From NCBI RefSeq assembly GCF_051020975.1, contig NC_135042.1, forward strand, positions 2,999,888-3,063,887: a DNA stretch of 64,000 nucleotides. Direction: 5' to 3'. Below the pieces are notes generated by a model. It had not been told where the DNA came from. It was given only the letters and a program-made list of their open reading frames with translations, and did no database searches. The translations under genes and the position numbers were made by a program. The stretch is from Osmia lignaria lignaria (taxonomy: Eukaryota > Arthropoda > Insecta > Hymenoptera > Megachilidae). This document shows, piece by piece, positions 12,507-23,766 of the stretch. Each line of letters starts with the position of its first letter. Position 1 is the stretch's first letter.

Positions 12507-12980
12507 TTTATAATGCTACTGTTACAACAAGCAGTATTACAAATACAGTATATTTGTCGTGATCTCACAAACAAAAATAGTCATGGTATTTTTTCGAGGT
12601 ATATGAAAATCCGAAAATATCGGGTCGGATGTAGTTATCGTAAATACAGATGTTCGAGAACTCGAAAATGTTGGGTATTCGATACCTGGGTCAGGTCGGG
12701 GATTGTTTTGGTCAGCTGAAACAGAATTTTCCAATTTTCGGGAATCTCTAGACTCTAGCTGACTGAAATAATTCCCGATCTGATCCGAGTATCGGATTTT
12801 TCGAAATTTTTTGATTCTTGAGAGAATATGTTATGCAAAAAATACAAAACATTCCAAAATGTAAATATTTAAAATTGACTTCTTTGAAAATGAATTTAAG
12901 TATTTAAATAATTTATCGTTTATTCTCTCATTTAGAATTTTACTTTTTCTCGATTGTACCACCAGTTATGTGATATCCTG

Positions 12981-13301
12981 TGTATACACATAGTCTCGTA
13001 AAACAACTAGAAGGGCCTCGACCCTTGCTCTTTTTCTCATGCTCGGTATTATACTTTGCCACGTTAAGATATCATCGGTTAAACGAAAACAGTTCTATTT
13101 GTGCAATGTTTATCGGAGACACATGTATCTCTTTATGTTTTGCATTTCTAAATGATTCAAGAAGCAGATATTATCGGTGAATACTCGAATAGCACAAGAA
13201 AATGCAAATAGGAACGACGACTACGAGAAACACACATTGCAAGAAGAAAGGAAACAGATCTTGATACGTAAACGGTGAAAGAACTATATATATTTTTGAT
13301 T
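12981..13301. other. Spacer without recognisable gene
   Basis: A 66-codon ORF (12980-13180) has no recognisable domain and is probably chance. Nothing else was seen. Confidence 0.4.
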
Positions 13302-13426
13302 AATTTTGTGGCGTCGCTGAGCGTTTCCGCTTTCGACGCTCGATTTTAAATTGTTGATGAATTTGTTTATTAATTCAGAATTAATTCTGAATTAAAAGCG
13401 GAAACGCTCAGCGACGCCACAATTTC
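13302..13426. repeat. Compact palindromic MITE
   Basis: Arms at about 13305-13332 and 13395-13423 are near-perfect inverted copies around TGGCGTCGCTGAGCGTTTCC. They are separated by about 62 bp that itself contains the palindrome ATTCAGAATTAATTCTGAAT. There is no coding capacity. The near-identity of the arms suggests a fairly recent or hairpin-maintained element. Confidence 0.75.
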
Positions 13427-14669
13427 ATTCTCGTTCAAAACGATAAGGATTTTGATCAAAATGAAATATGATATAGTGCACATGAGAATTGAGTAGGATC
13501 TAAGTTCCAAATTTGTTTAAAAAACACAAAACTTTTGCCTTTGATACGTTCCCGTCTTCAATATTTTCTTATTTGGAGTTAGGTGCATTATCTTTATAGT
13601 CATGTTCTAGAATCTAGAATATGCGAGAGCAACGCAAAGCAAGGGTGTGTTCCTCAAAACCGGTGTAACGTACGACCCCACCACTTTTTTTCCTCTGATT
13701 TTTAGGTACTGTTATTCGGTGTAACATGCCACTTTTCAATAATTTCTTATTTAACTAAGAAGTGACGATAATGCGATAATAATGCGACAATAAATAAATA
13801 TTTACTTTTATTTCCGTTTATTTCCAACTAATCCTGCTAAGTTATAAAACTATCATCTCGATGTAATTCTATAGTCACGCAGTTAATTAATAGATCATAA
13901 TAAACTACACTAATAAATGAATTGAATAATCTCTAAAACCTCCACTAAATTAGCATAGTTTCCGAAGAATTGTTCGATACCTTTTTTATGGTCGTATTTG
14001 TTGGTATGATACATCACAAATGGCATCTTTCTATTCTAGAGAAAGTAAATATTACAATCGTCCGCGACTCCGAGTCGGTTGTATAACACTGCATGTAGTC
14101 AATAGCAACACAAATCTAATAAAAATTTATAAAACTTTAATATTTATTGACTTAAATTATAATAAAAAAAGATTAAAGTATTTGTAACTAATTATTTGAT
14201 ATTGTAATTATGATAAATATAGGAAACGTATTGACTTCCTGTGCCTAATTCTTACTTTCAGTACATTGCTCTCATTTTTCATTTAGTGTGCTTATGGTAT
14301 AAAGTTTCGTTTAAAGAAGGAAATAATATTGTTTATCTGTTTAGTCACTGGAAACGTTATAACCGACCCCAGCTACTAATGTTGCAATCAACCCCGTCCG
14401 TGCTTTTGAGCTTAAATTATAAATTTTGACAAACAAGGCCCTTAAAATTGCTATGAAACGATCAGCATTACTTTAAAAAATATCAAATTAAAGATTAAGA
14501 AAAAGAACAAGCACATAATTACAAAAGGAGTATTAATATTACAATTTTAAATCAGTAAGAGAAAGTTACCTTAGGGTATCGGAAAGTTATTTTGTTATGT
14601 GTCTATTGGTTATCTACATATACTGTTGGGAGATTGATAGGTATATTCCAAATGTCATTTTTCATTATA
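13427..14669. other. A+T-rich stretch without recognisable gene
   Basis: No ORF, RNA gene or paired repeat that I can support. Confidence 0.45.
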
Positions 14670-15889
14670 GAGGGTGTTCGAGAACAGGCGGGACAAATTT
14701 GAAGAGATGATTCTGCGGGTCAAAATAAGACGAAAGTCAGGAAAAAAGGAAAGTGTTCGTGCCTTTGTTTTCCAGTTATTAACGTTAAAATATTCGAGTA
14801 AAAAACGCCTGAAACCGGCAATCTGCACAGCACCGACGATTAAACGTCGTGTCAGTAGGGATGTGTACAGCCACAGCCAATAGTCAATGAATACTAGAAG
14901 TCTATTACGTGATATTGTGTTCCTTTTCATTACAGTATGATATAAAGTGCTGACAAATCGTTACATAGCAACAAACCCTTTTCTTTAATCTCAGAGGAAA
15001 TGTGTAACGCACACTGAACTCACTAAAATTAATTCAATATTGCTAACTGTTCACATGTTACATTAACCGTTTGAATGCCACGGGTTTTTGCAAAAATCCG
15101 GTCGAAAAATGCGCTTCTTCTGTTTTATGTCAGAATGCATTATGCAATGCGGTAACTCTGTCTAGTAAGCTTTTAGTATTCAAAGACTGTTGCCTATGAC
15201 TATACACACCCCTACTGACACTACGTTCAATCGTCGATGTTATGCAGATTTCCGGTTTTAGAGGTTTTTCATCCGAATCTTTTAATTTCAATAACTTGTG
15301 AGGAGTACGAGGCCGCGAAACCGCGGGCCCCGCCGCGCGCCGGCACGCGCGCCGCTAGTACCCGCGCCGCCGACAGGGGGCGACCGCGCACACCGCGAAC
15401 TCGCGAGGCGAACGGCCTCGCGAGCGAAGATATACCGGGCCGCAAGACACCGAAAGCAGAACGGTACTCGGAAGCGAATCCTCGGATGAGCAATACAGCA
15501 TCTAGCACCCGATCCCTGGAATCATCCCCCTGCTTCCGCCACTCCGCACCGTAATCGAACCGTACCGTGGCCGCTTGACATCGCGATTAACCGTGCTGTA
15601 CCGTACCGTGAGCGCTCCATACCGTTACTTGTAAGATCGTTAATTATAAGAGCACTAGACTGATAGGACACCCAGAGCCGTAGTTTTAAGCTATTTGTAA
15701 TACTTAGAATTTGCTTCACTCGTTCACCTGAACCCCGGACGTACCGGCTGAGCCGGCAAGCCCCGGCGGCAACCCGTCACAAATTAAAAGACAAAACTGC
15801 GAACGGTATTTCGTCATTCCTAATTTTTGACTTATTTTGACCCACAGAATTATCTCAAAAATTTGTCCTACCTGTTATCGAACATTCTG
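14670..15889. mobile_element. TIR family copy C, interrupted by a solo LTR
   Basis: The left end is TATA-GAGGGTGTTCGAGAACAGG and the right end CCTGTTATCGAACATTCTG-TA, with GTCAAAATAAGACGAAAGTC just inside the left end and its inverted match near 15830. The interior 14920-15296 is the reverse complement of copy B (about 5840-6200). Removing the 485-bp insert at 15297-15781 restores the alignment to copy B. The element encodes nothing recognisable. Confidence 0.8.
15297..15781. mobile_element. GC-rich solo LTR with 4-bp target duplication
   Basis: A 485-bp GC-rich block begins TGTGAGGAGTACGAGG and ends GGCAACCCGTCACA, i.e. TG...CA with short inverted ends. It is flanked by AACT (15293-15296) and AATT (15782-15785), a 4-bp duplication with one transition. 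Copy B of the host TIR element supplies the empty site, reading CAATAACTAAAAGAC across the junction. No internal retrotransposon genes are present, so this is a solo LTR left by LTR-LTR recombination; 4-5 bp duplications fit the Ty3/gypsy group. The overlapping ORFs in the block are GC-driven and not genes. Confidence 0.75.
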
Positions 15890-16838
15890 TACATCCAAAA
15901 TTTATGTTAACTTCTATTCAACGTTTAGAGATATTTAACGTATTACTACCTCCCTCACTCGACTCTACTGTTAATCTTACGTACTCTAACGTAACAAAAA
16001 CAAATATAACATATTCGTGGAATAAATGTATGTACGTCAATTATTCGTAACGTCCTTCCTGCGGTATAAGAGTCACACATGCAACTACATGTATCACACA
16101 TGTGGCTGTGTGTAACTTGTCCACATACAAAACATGCAAATAAATTCGTAGGGGTAGCAGGTACTTGCGTGTTCCGCATATAAAATTCATTTAAATAAGT
16201 ATTACTTCAGGTCAAAATTGTTTCACGAGTTGCGAAGTAAGGTGCATTAAGCTACATAAATATTGAACAATGTCGAGTATACATATACTGTAAAATGGGG
16301 TTCAGAAAAAAACATCAAGCAAAAGTAAATAATTGATTAAAAATTGTTGTTTGATATATGTTATTTCTTTTCACCTTTTTAACCGATATCATCTAAATAT
16401 TAAAAGTGAGTTTTAGTTACTTCCCTTAAATAATTTGACATTGCCCAAATTCAAAAAGTAATTTCTATTACATAAAATTTGTAAATGTCCTTGTTAAATA
16501 CTCGAAGAGATACTTTTGCATGTTTTGTTCAGATCCGTTATAAGTTGTCTTTATAATACAGTACACTGTGAACCAAGGTCGAATGATTAACAGGAAAATA
16601 CCAGTGTGCAGATTTTATGTATAAGATATAAAAGAAAATATTGGAAATGTATAATGACCTTTGATTGCAATCATAAATAAAGTACTAATTTAAAATAAAT
16701 ATAAGGAAGATCTTAGAATAACGGATAAAAGTGACGAGATAGGAGAGAGTGTTTATACTTTCAGTTCGGGCCGAATTTTAAAATACATTTTGAAACACGC
16801 AGGGTGATAGAATCACTACGTTGCGTTGGGGCGGAGAG
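15890..16838. other. Spacer upstream of the candidate small gene
   Basis: No convincing gene. An antisense ORF at 15955-16179 is Cys-rich only because of repeated ACATGT motifs. The 3' part (16680-16838) is the putative upstream region of the 16869 candidate. Confidence 0.4.
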
Positions 16839-16846
16839 TATAAAGG
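16839..16846 (+). promoter_or_regulatory. TATA-box-like element
   Basis: GTATAAAGGGCGCG lies about 30 bp before the candidate ATG at 16869, in a locally GC-richer segment. The usual TATA-to-start spacing would put transcription initiation almost on that ATG. Either a downstream ATG is used or this box is not the promoter. A CRE-like TGACGTCA lies at about 16933. Confidence 0.3.
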
Positions 16847-16868
16847 GCGCGTTTTACACACACCCGAA

Positions 16869-17819
16869 ATGACCGTGTTTGTGTTCCACTTACTGGCCAC
16901 GGTCATTTTAGTCGTGCTGAAAACGTCATGGATGACGTCACGAACGACGACCATGACATCTGTATGCAGAGTTCAGGTCAGCATAATTGCTCGTGGCGCG
17001 TAGTTTACTTTGAACTTGCCAAGCAAAAAGGTAGTAAATATATTATTTTAGTAATAACATATCAGCATGACTATTACTTTCGAATTTTTTCAGATCTTTT
17101 GTTAAGGTACGCCGTAGTTAAAAAAATTTAAAACCAGTTATTTTACCTGAAAGAGTAACTTCTACTTCGCATTTTTATATATATTTTAAATGGATTCACA
17201 TTCACACAAATGGTATAGAAGTTAGAGAAATAAAATTAACTTAAACAATAAATGCGATATGTATCAAAGTGTTGAAGTTTGTTTCAACAGCGTCACTGGT
17301 CCTGCCGCGGCATTCCTACGCCCTTTACTTTTTCTTGATCGTAGGTGCTTAAATCGGTGCTTTCCATTTTCTTTTTCAGTTAAAGATTAATTTTTTAGAA
17401 GTTATAGTAATTGCAATTACGTATTGATATTATTGTTATCGTTATCATATTTTTGCGCCACTTTTGAAATTCACAGAAGCGCGGAGAAATATTCAAATTG
17501 TAAAAAATATACCCCAAAAACTAACCATTCCGCTGGCTCAGTGATGTTGGAGGGAGCACTGGACTTTCTCCACTCCAAATATGTTGTGGCAGATAAAGTA
17601 TAGAACAGAATTTCTCTTTTTTTGTCACAGACTATTTGTCACGCGGAGTGGAAAAAGCCCGTAACTCCCTTGAGCATCGCTGAGCTACAGAAATATTCAG
17701 TTTTTGCGTTTGAAAACGCGGACGTTAATAGAACGTACCCTAGGATGTATAAAATAAAAGAGACATTGAAACAGAAGGCAAAAAAAGAATATGATCTTGA
17801 ACCTTTTCCTGATATCTGA
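16869..17819 (+). CDS. Candidate two-exon small secreted protein (98 aa), unrecognised
   Basis: Proposed exons are 16869-16976 and 17631-17819, joined in phase 0 by CAG|GTCAGC and a TTTTTTTGTCACAG| acceptor; the intron is 654 bp. The product would be 98 residues. It starts MTVFVFHLLATVILVVL, which resembles a signal peptide or membrane anchor, and continues into a Lys/Glu-rich tail ending in DLEPFPDI. Three cysteines fall within the conceptual product (two flank the junction). Exon 2 has more balanced base use than its surroundings, which is the main reason to propose it. A second reading (ATG 16928, donor near 17028) meets a stop soon after splicing. I do not recognise the protein. It could be a species-restricted secreted peptide or a chance frame. 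Confidence 0.3.
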
Positions 17820-18017
17820 AAAGAAAAACATGATTAGTAATTTGAGAATCTATCATCCTAGAATCGCTCGACAAGACGATTATCTGCGAAGAAGTGGGAG
17901 GCTGAGCTACCATATTCAGATTCTTCGACATTGCCCAGATGGAGACAACTCGGGAAAATTCTGTCTTCTAGACTCTAGAAGACCCTTAATTTAAATGTCG
18001 TGTAGACTAGGCAAGTA

Positions 18018-18296
18018 CAGTAATCCTGCCATTTACGCAGGTAATTCGTTCCACAAAAACAGCACGTAAATGGAACCACGAATGGAACCACCATTCCACA
18101 TTCTCAAATATGTATTTAGCTCTTATTGGGGTAGAAAAGTTTTAACTAAAGCCTTTTAAAAAGTTCACGCAATTACGAAATAAATTACATTAGGGAATCC
18201 CCGAATTTGTATTTTCAAATAACGCATCGTGGTGACATCTGGGCTCCAGTAGCTCAAGCGCGTTAAAATAAATCCGCGTAAATGGAGGCATTACTG
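18018..18296. mobile_element. Tigger/pogo-like MITE with TA target duplication
   Basis: The ends CAGTAATCCTGCCATTTACG and CGTAAATGGAGGCATTACTG are inverted copies and are flanked by TA (18016-17, 18297-98). The CAGTAA start and TA duplication fit pogo/Tigger-type non-autonomous elements. The element is 279 bp with no coding capacity. Confidence 0.75.
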
Positions 18297-18534
18297 TAAC
18301 TTGCAAGGGGGATAGACCCAGATCCAAGAGTGAGAAAGAGGAAAATTGCCTTCCTGGCAGGCTATTAGTATGAGCTTATCCCTCTCCTCCTCTCTTGCAA
18401 GTTATTTCCGTAGTCTGAACGTTATCTTGTTCCAGCGGGCCACTGCGTACAAGTCAATAAGTAAAGTGATGACCTTTCGAAACAACACGAAGTAGTATGC
18501 CGTTTCTGGACAATTTTAACCACTGGAAGAAACT
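18297..18534. other. Short spacer
   Basis: No recognisable feature between the Tigger-like MITE and the LINE relic. Confidence 0.4.
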
Positions 18535-18930
18535 TTTTTTTTTATTAAAGAAAAAATCTCCCTATGCTTCTCGAGTCCCATGGGAGAATACACATATAGT
18601 CCTTACATTTACACTAATATCATGTTTACATCTATTGTATCATTCTTAAAATTATTAGTTCTTATTCTACGTATTGATATTTCTCAATCCTAGTATTATT
18701 CTAAATAGCCTAAACATGACTGCACTTGCGTTAGAGCAATTAATAAATTTTGTAACGCTGGAAGAAACGGAGGTCCTCAACAGAGCCTCCCTCTGGAGGC
18801 CGAAAAGCGGACATTCAAGAAGAAAGGGATGGCTTACTATATCGGCTTCAGCGCCACAGAAGCAGGACTTATCATCAGAGTAATACTGCCCACCGATCAC
18901 AAGAAGTCCCATGACAATAATGAAATCTAA
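18535..18930 (-). mobile_element. 5'-truncated non-LTR retrotransposon (LINE) 3' end
   Basis: On the minus strand this stretch carries the end of a reverse-transcriptase ORF (18667-18912), about 120 bp of 3' UTR, and an A-rich tail preceded by AATAAA (T run at 18535-18543 on the plus strand). A terminal ORF fragment followed by poly(A) is typical of 5'-truncated, dead-on-arrival LINE copies. The upstream boundary near 18930 is approximate. Confidence 0.55.
18667..18912 (-). pseudogene. LINE ORF2 C-terminal fragment with CCHC-like knuckle
   Basis: The 81-residue minus-strand frame contains CFCGAEADIVSHPFLLECPL near residues 18-37. This C-x-C...H-x4-C pattern is typical of the zinc-knuckle tail found after the reverse-transcriptase domain in insect LINE ORF2 proteins (R1/Jockey-type). 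It is followed by the usual helix with R-x2-LL. The frame ends at a stop just before the poly(A)-bearing 3' UTR. No reverse-transcriptase core remains upstream, so this is a truncated relic. Confidence 0.6.
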
Positions 18931-18974
18931 TTGGTCGTACCCTATCTCAGCTCATACGTAGTTTCGGTCCTGAT

Positions 18975-19150
18975 GGGTGATCCTCTCGCTAGAGGACACA
19001 AAGGAACACTGGCGACAATAAAAAGGTCCGTATTGCCACGTGCCAGTGAGGACCTACCCGGTCCTAGACGACTCTGTGTGTCTTCATGGTGCGGTCAAGA
19101 GATTCATTGTTGCCAGTTCCTTTGTGTCCCCCAGCGAGAGGATCACCTTG
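18975..19150. repeat. Short MITE with long inverted ends
   Basis: GGTGATCCTCTCGC at the left and GCGAGAGGATCACC at the right are inverted. The similarity continues through GGACACAAAGGAACACTGGC versus GCCAGTTCCTTTGTGTCC, so most of the 176-bp element can fold back. A TA follows the right end (19151-52). A related, more decayed copy lies at 12113-12270. Confidence 0.7.
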
Positions 19151-19152
19151 TA

Positions 19153-19670
19153 TGATTGGTCGAAGTGGTTACATCTATTATTTAGGCTCGTGTAAAACTA
19201 ACTAAGAGGGTTAGTCGATGTGTGCGTAGTATGTACCTCCTCTGGCCTCTGTGCCGTCCCGCGGGACTTCTTGTGTTCGGTACTTACATATGTCAAAAAA
19301 CGAAACCGGAACTTGCTTTGACCAGTGCAGACGACGCCATCACCGTCGCCGATCCTTAACCTACTTTTCTCTTAAAGATTTAAGTAGGTCCTATGCCGCA
19401 ACTGGATAATATCCTGTCAACATGCACTTCGCTGTCTTACCTCCTCTAAGTACTGCAACGCCTTCCTTCGGTCCAGTCCTCATAAATATTTGCATGTACT
19501 GTTTAACATTCATGTATTGTCTATACTACATTGATTTAAATCAACGGCTCATGTGATTGTAGCTTTAGGTTGTATTTCTGTCTCCTTCATTTATAACGTA
19601 TGCAAATTTTGATGTATAGTTCTCCGTATTTTTCTTATGCTGTGTATAACATAGTGTAATAAATCGAATA
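19153..19670. other. Spacer, nothing recognised
   Basis: No ORF or paired repeat stands out. Confidence 0.4.
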
Positions 19671-20275
19671 CACAGAGTAATCCGCAATTCATGTTAAAAA
19701 TGGGGTCAGGGCGATTCTATAGCTTAAAATAAGACGAAAATCAAGAATAACAAAATTGCGTGGGAGGCTTCGTTTTTAAGAAAAATGCATTTGAAAATCA
19801 GTTTAAGTACGCGTGTACTTAAATAAAGTAACCATTGTATTGTTAGTTGAGCTTAGTTTATTATTTATTTGTTTAGTTCACATTTTTAAGGCAAAATATT
19901 GTTCAAAGTGCTAACCATTTTTTCGTATTCAAAATTTTGTCCTTCGAACTAAATTTTGTCTCATTGTTCAATGCGTATCCCAAATTTTTATTTCCTCACA
20001 TGCCACCATGCTTCGTCGTTTTAAATGTTCGAGTTACGTCTTTAGAATAAACTAATCTTTTCACGTTTCCCCACAAATAAAATTCGAGAACATATTTAAA
20101 AATTATCCGTACCATCGGCTGTTAATCAGGTATACACGTATTTAAGCTGATGTTCAAATACATCTTTCTCGAAAACGAAGCCTTCCACGCAATTTCGTTA
20201 TTCCTGATTTTTGTCTTATTTTGAGTCATAAAATCACTCTGACCCCATTTGTAACAATAAATTTCGGACACTCTG
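19671..20275. mobile_element. TIR element, diverged copy D of the AAAATAAGACGAAA family
   Basis: The left part (ACAGAGTAATCCG...GGGGTCAGGGCGATTC...AAAATAAGACGAAAATCAAG) is matched in inverse at 20150-20275 (TTTGTCTTATTTTGAG...AATCACTCTGACCCC...CACTCTG-TA). The arms are about 125 bp. The AAAATAAGACGAAA block is shared with copies A-C, though the outer ends differ. No ORF of transposase type. Confidence 0.7.
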
Positions 20276-21455
20276 TATTTCAGATAGTCTAAAGTAAGTA
20301 CCACTTGCTGGTCATAATCTTCAATTACTAACGATATGTTTACATAAACGTTTTTCTAGATATTATGTACCATAGAACACCCTGTATAAAGTTTTTCAAT
20401 AAAGGAAAAGTGTTTTTACCATGAATCTCTGGAGTGATCGCTATATGTATGTATACCGCTTGAGACGAGTCGAGGATCGTCGGTGGCGACCTTGGCCTCT
20501 GTAGTGATTAGTTAGCACATAACGCAAGACACATATAAGAAAGGGTAATACCGGGCACGCGATCTAATGTGTATAAACCAACTGCAAGGAAATCGCTGCG
20601 ACAAAATCCTTGCTACTCGTTCCGCGTTCTGCTTTCAAATACAGTGTGTTCGAGTTAATTTTTTACAGTCCCGGTATTTCTTATAATTCGCGATGAGAGT
20701 ATAATACACTGGTTAAATTTGCTGATTTCTGATGATAAACTTACAATTAGAATAATGTAAATAATGTGAATATTATATAAATAGTTAGAGTAAAAATACC
20801 ATTTCCAATTTGACCCTTTAATATATTTGCTACGGACGCTGTAAATTAATATTATTGTTATTTTAGTTTTAATTCTCGGAAAATGCATATTCTGGATTAA
20901 GGCCATTTTGACCCATAATAAAAATATTATTATGTACAAGTTCCAAGACTAAGTTTTTTAGAGAATTAAAAATATACTCTCTTCTATAAATATATTTTTT
21001 GAATAAATTCTATAAATAACCTTTCTATATTTTGCATATTTTATTTTTTTATAGCTGGGTTAGAATGACACTGCATTCGACATGCGCGGGTTAATCTTTC
21101 CGACTTAATATAATTACATTCTACTTTTACATAAATTTTCTTACGCTACACGAACTTTGCAGTTAATTATCGAGGAATAAAAAGTAATTATTCTAACTAT
21201 TGTACCGAAAGTTTTTAATTAATATCTCGGAAACTAATAGGAAGCCGAAGATACCACTTTATATTTCGGGTACCCTCGCCCTTCCCCTCATCTTGATCGG
21301 TGACCGGGGACATTCGGAACTTTATCCCCTAATTCTATGCCAAATGATACCTTATGGTGAGATTATCCATATTAAATGGTACTTTATGATCACATTGGTC
21401 GCAAAAATTTAAGTTGAGTCAATAAATTGTTAAAGAGTAATTTATTTACCTTTTA
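20276..21455. other. Spacer with an isolated TIR end
   Basis: GAACACCCTGTATA at about 20376-20389 is the right-hand end motif of the CAGGGTGTTC group, without a clear partner. The rest is A+T-rich and without a gene; the 94-codon antisense ORF near 20655-20939 looks like chance. Confidence 0.4.
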
Positions 21456-21620
21456 CAACAGAGCCTGGGTAAATCATGATCTAAACTTACAAAACACATA
21501 CAAGGATATAATACTAAAGTTAAATGTATAATTTTTAAACGAAAGAGTTTCATACATTGGAAGAATAATTTTTAAAGAAACAGTGTAAAATTTAGAAAAT
21601 GAAAATAATACTAATAATTT
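21456..21620. repeat. Fragment related to the piggyBac-type element at 35092-36658
   Basis: GAGCCTGGGTAAATCATGAT through CTAAAGTTAAATGTATAA and AAAATTTAGAAAATGAAAAT matches the outer parts of the element at 35092-36658 once its two inserts are removed. This fragment lacks the flanking TTAA and the right terminus. It provides an independent empty-site reference for both inserts at 35 kb. Confidence 0.6.
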
Positions 21621-21999
21621 TTCTTCGTTTGTTGAAAGAAACAGTACGGCAATAGGGCTGAGCCGCTACAGGCGAGAAGTTTCGGTTTGCTGCATGCTGT
21701 TTCTTTATTGTAGGAGTCCGTTGCTTAGTATCTACTGTAGAACTTTAAAAAATATTTTTTACAAATTTTTTTCTTTCTTAACAAGTGTAAAATCATGGTG
21801 TAAAAGAGTTTCTCGTTGTCGATGATTCAAAGTTTGCCTGAAATGGGGTGCACCAATTATATTTGTAATTTCTCCGCTGCCGTCAAATAGAATGTTTGAA
21901 AATAACGTGATTTTAATGTTCGGAAGTTTTAAAAAATTGAAAATGTTAAAAAAAACAAGAAATGCATATTCGCTTGTATAGAAACTATGAATGATTGTA

Positions 22000-22410
22000 T
22001 CCGTGTCTCAAGTGCCATGTTTTCACTTGACATACATAGCATTTCCTGTATTCGCTTGGGTTTTCAAGTATGTTGTTTTTACTCTGCAAGTAATCTCCGA
22101 ACCCTTCCTTTGAACGGCAAAAAAGGTACAATTTTCGGATCGGCCCAATACTTACCTCCGTATCACAAACCAACAGGCAAATTTTCAATACTCGGCAACG
22201 AAAAAATCTCTAAAAAATTAACATTGTCCTTTTTCAATAATCATGGAGATGATTATTAACATTGCTGTTTCATGTGCATCGTAACACTGAAGGTAATTGA
22301 TAAATAATACTGCAAGATTTAAAATAAATTGAAAAGTTAATTTATTGTACTTGAAAACCCAAACGACGGCACGAAACGCTATGTCAAGTGCAAACACATG
22401 AATCTTTCCT
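22000..22410. repeat. Inverted duplicate of a coding-like segment
   Basis: The reverse complement of about 22010-22070 resembles 22345-22400: both contain ACTTGAAAACCCAA...GAAA(T/C)GCTAT...GTCAAGTG. The translations are similar (LENPSEYRKCYVC... versus LENPNDGTKRYVKC...), which hints at the Cys-rich tail of a transposase. Too little remains to name it. Confidence 0.35.
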
Positions 22411-22467
22411 TAGGAACAACTGTAAAAAACCGTAAACGCACCCTTTAATTACCCTTAGAGGGAAATT

Positions 22468-22490
22468 AATAGATAGATAGATAGATAAAC
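22468..22490. repeat. Short (GATA)n microsatellite
   Basis: About five ATAG units, ordinary slippage-type repeat. Confidence 0.7.
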
Positions 22491-23758
22491 AGTTAGTATG
22501 CATGCATAAACGCATCCTCACCTATCCATTAAGGAAAATAAACAGTTAGTCGCTAAAGCGAATCGATTCATTAAGTAACCAGTAAAGCTCGATTCGAAAG
22601 TGGGTTGTCAAAATAATTAATTAATAGTTAAGAGCAAAGACATCTGTGACGTCTGGTTGATTCTTAATCTTTATACCCATAGCAACTTCCTAATATAGGT
22701 TTTGCGAGGATCCAACCAATAATTAATTAATTATAATAATTTTAAGATCGATTGCTCGAACCCCGCTTACCTGAGCTGGGGAACTTTCATAGTTTCCTGC
22801 TTTCCGGTGATCGATTTCCATACTTCAACGAAGAATAGCATCCTTAGCTTTCTTCTAATACCAGTTTGTTGAGCATCCTGTAAGTAATTGATAAATTATT
22901 AACAATTTTTAGAGTGATCGTTGCTGTAAGTTCGACCCGTCGATCCTATAATTATTTATAATTAATTAATTACTCGCTGGATCCTTATAAAACCTGTGTG
23001 TGAAAATTGCTGTGAGCATGTAGATTAAGAAAATAAAAGTATAAAAGTTCATAAATTATTCGTCAAAAAGAAGTTATTAATGATTTTTCCTTTCGCTGTC
23101 AATTTTTAAAAATTTGATGTCATCTAGCAGATGGGATCTTATCGCATGATTTTTATGTAGGCACTTCATTAATATTCTTAATAAAAAATGACTGAAGGCC
23201 AGTTACAGTAAACAATAACTATAACTGGCAATTTTCAGTCTCTTTCATGAATATTTTAAACATTTGCGATTATAAATTGAAGAATTTGTTTGTAGTTTAT
23301 TTATCTTTCAAGATTTTATTTAATGCTTTAAATTTGTAAATCACCATTTTACAAATGTAACAATTCTTTATCGTCTTCATTTTTTTAAGTTTATATTCTA
23401 AATTAAAGGGTTGTAATGGTACAATTTGTGTTAAAAACTACAGTTTTTGTAAAATAATTAACTTAATAAATTGAAAATGTTGTAAAAACTTAATTTTACC
23501 ATGTTTTTTACGAGAAAACCTTTCCCCAAGCCGAAAGTGTGGCGGTCGGCATTGAGGTCGATAATTAATCATTAATCATTTTCACTAATAATTTATTTTT
23601 ATTAACAAAATTCAAATAGCTTTTCTGAACATTCATTCTTTCAACATTCATAAAACTGCGAAGATGTGTTAACTTTTATAAATTTCAATTCCAATAAATA
23701 ATTATAATTAAAACTTCAAAAACGTTTAAACTTTAATATGAATGGAGATTCTATAGTG
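22491..23758. other. A+T-rich stretch without recognisable gene
   Basis: No coding signal. An inverted pair around AACTGG..CCAGTTA near 23195-23230 is short and probably incidental. Confidence 0.4.
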
Positions 23759-23766
23759 CTCCAACC

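Larger units (their letters stand above)
11555..12980. mobile_element. TIR DNA transposon with decayed transposase
   Basis: The ends are inverted copies: CAGGATGTCATATAACTGG (11555) and CCAGTTATGTGATATCCTG (ending 12980), followed by GGTGGTACAAT / ATTGTACCACC. A TA precedes the left end; the right flank reads TGTATA, so the duplication is imperfect. The interior contains a minus-strand transposase C-terminal relic (12381-12506) and a second, nested short element (about 12113-12270). Confidence 0.75.

Noticed and set aside
15237..15554. Overlapping ORFs of 63-105 codons, Arg/Ala/Pro-rich
   Set aside because: They lie in the GC-rich solo LTR, where stop codons are rare, are open on both strands, and have no domain.
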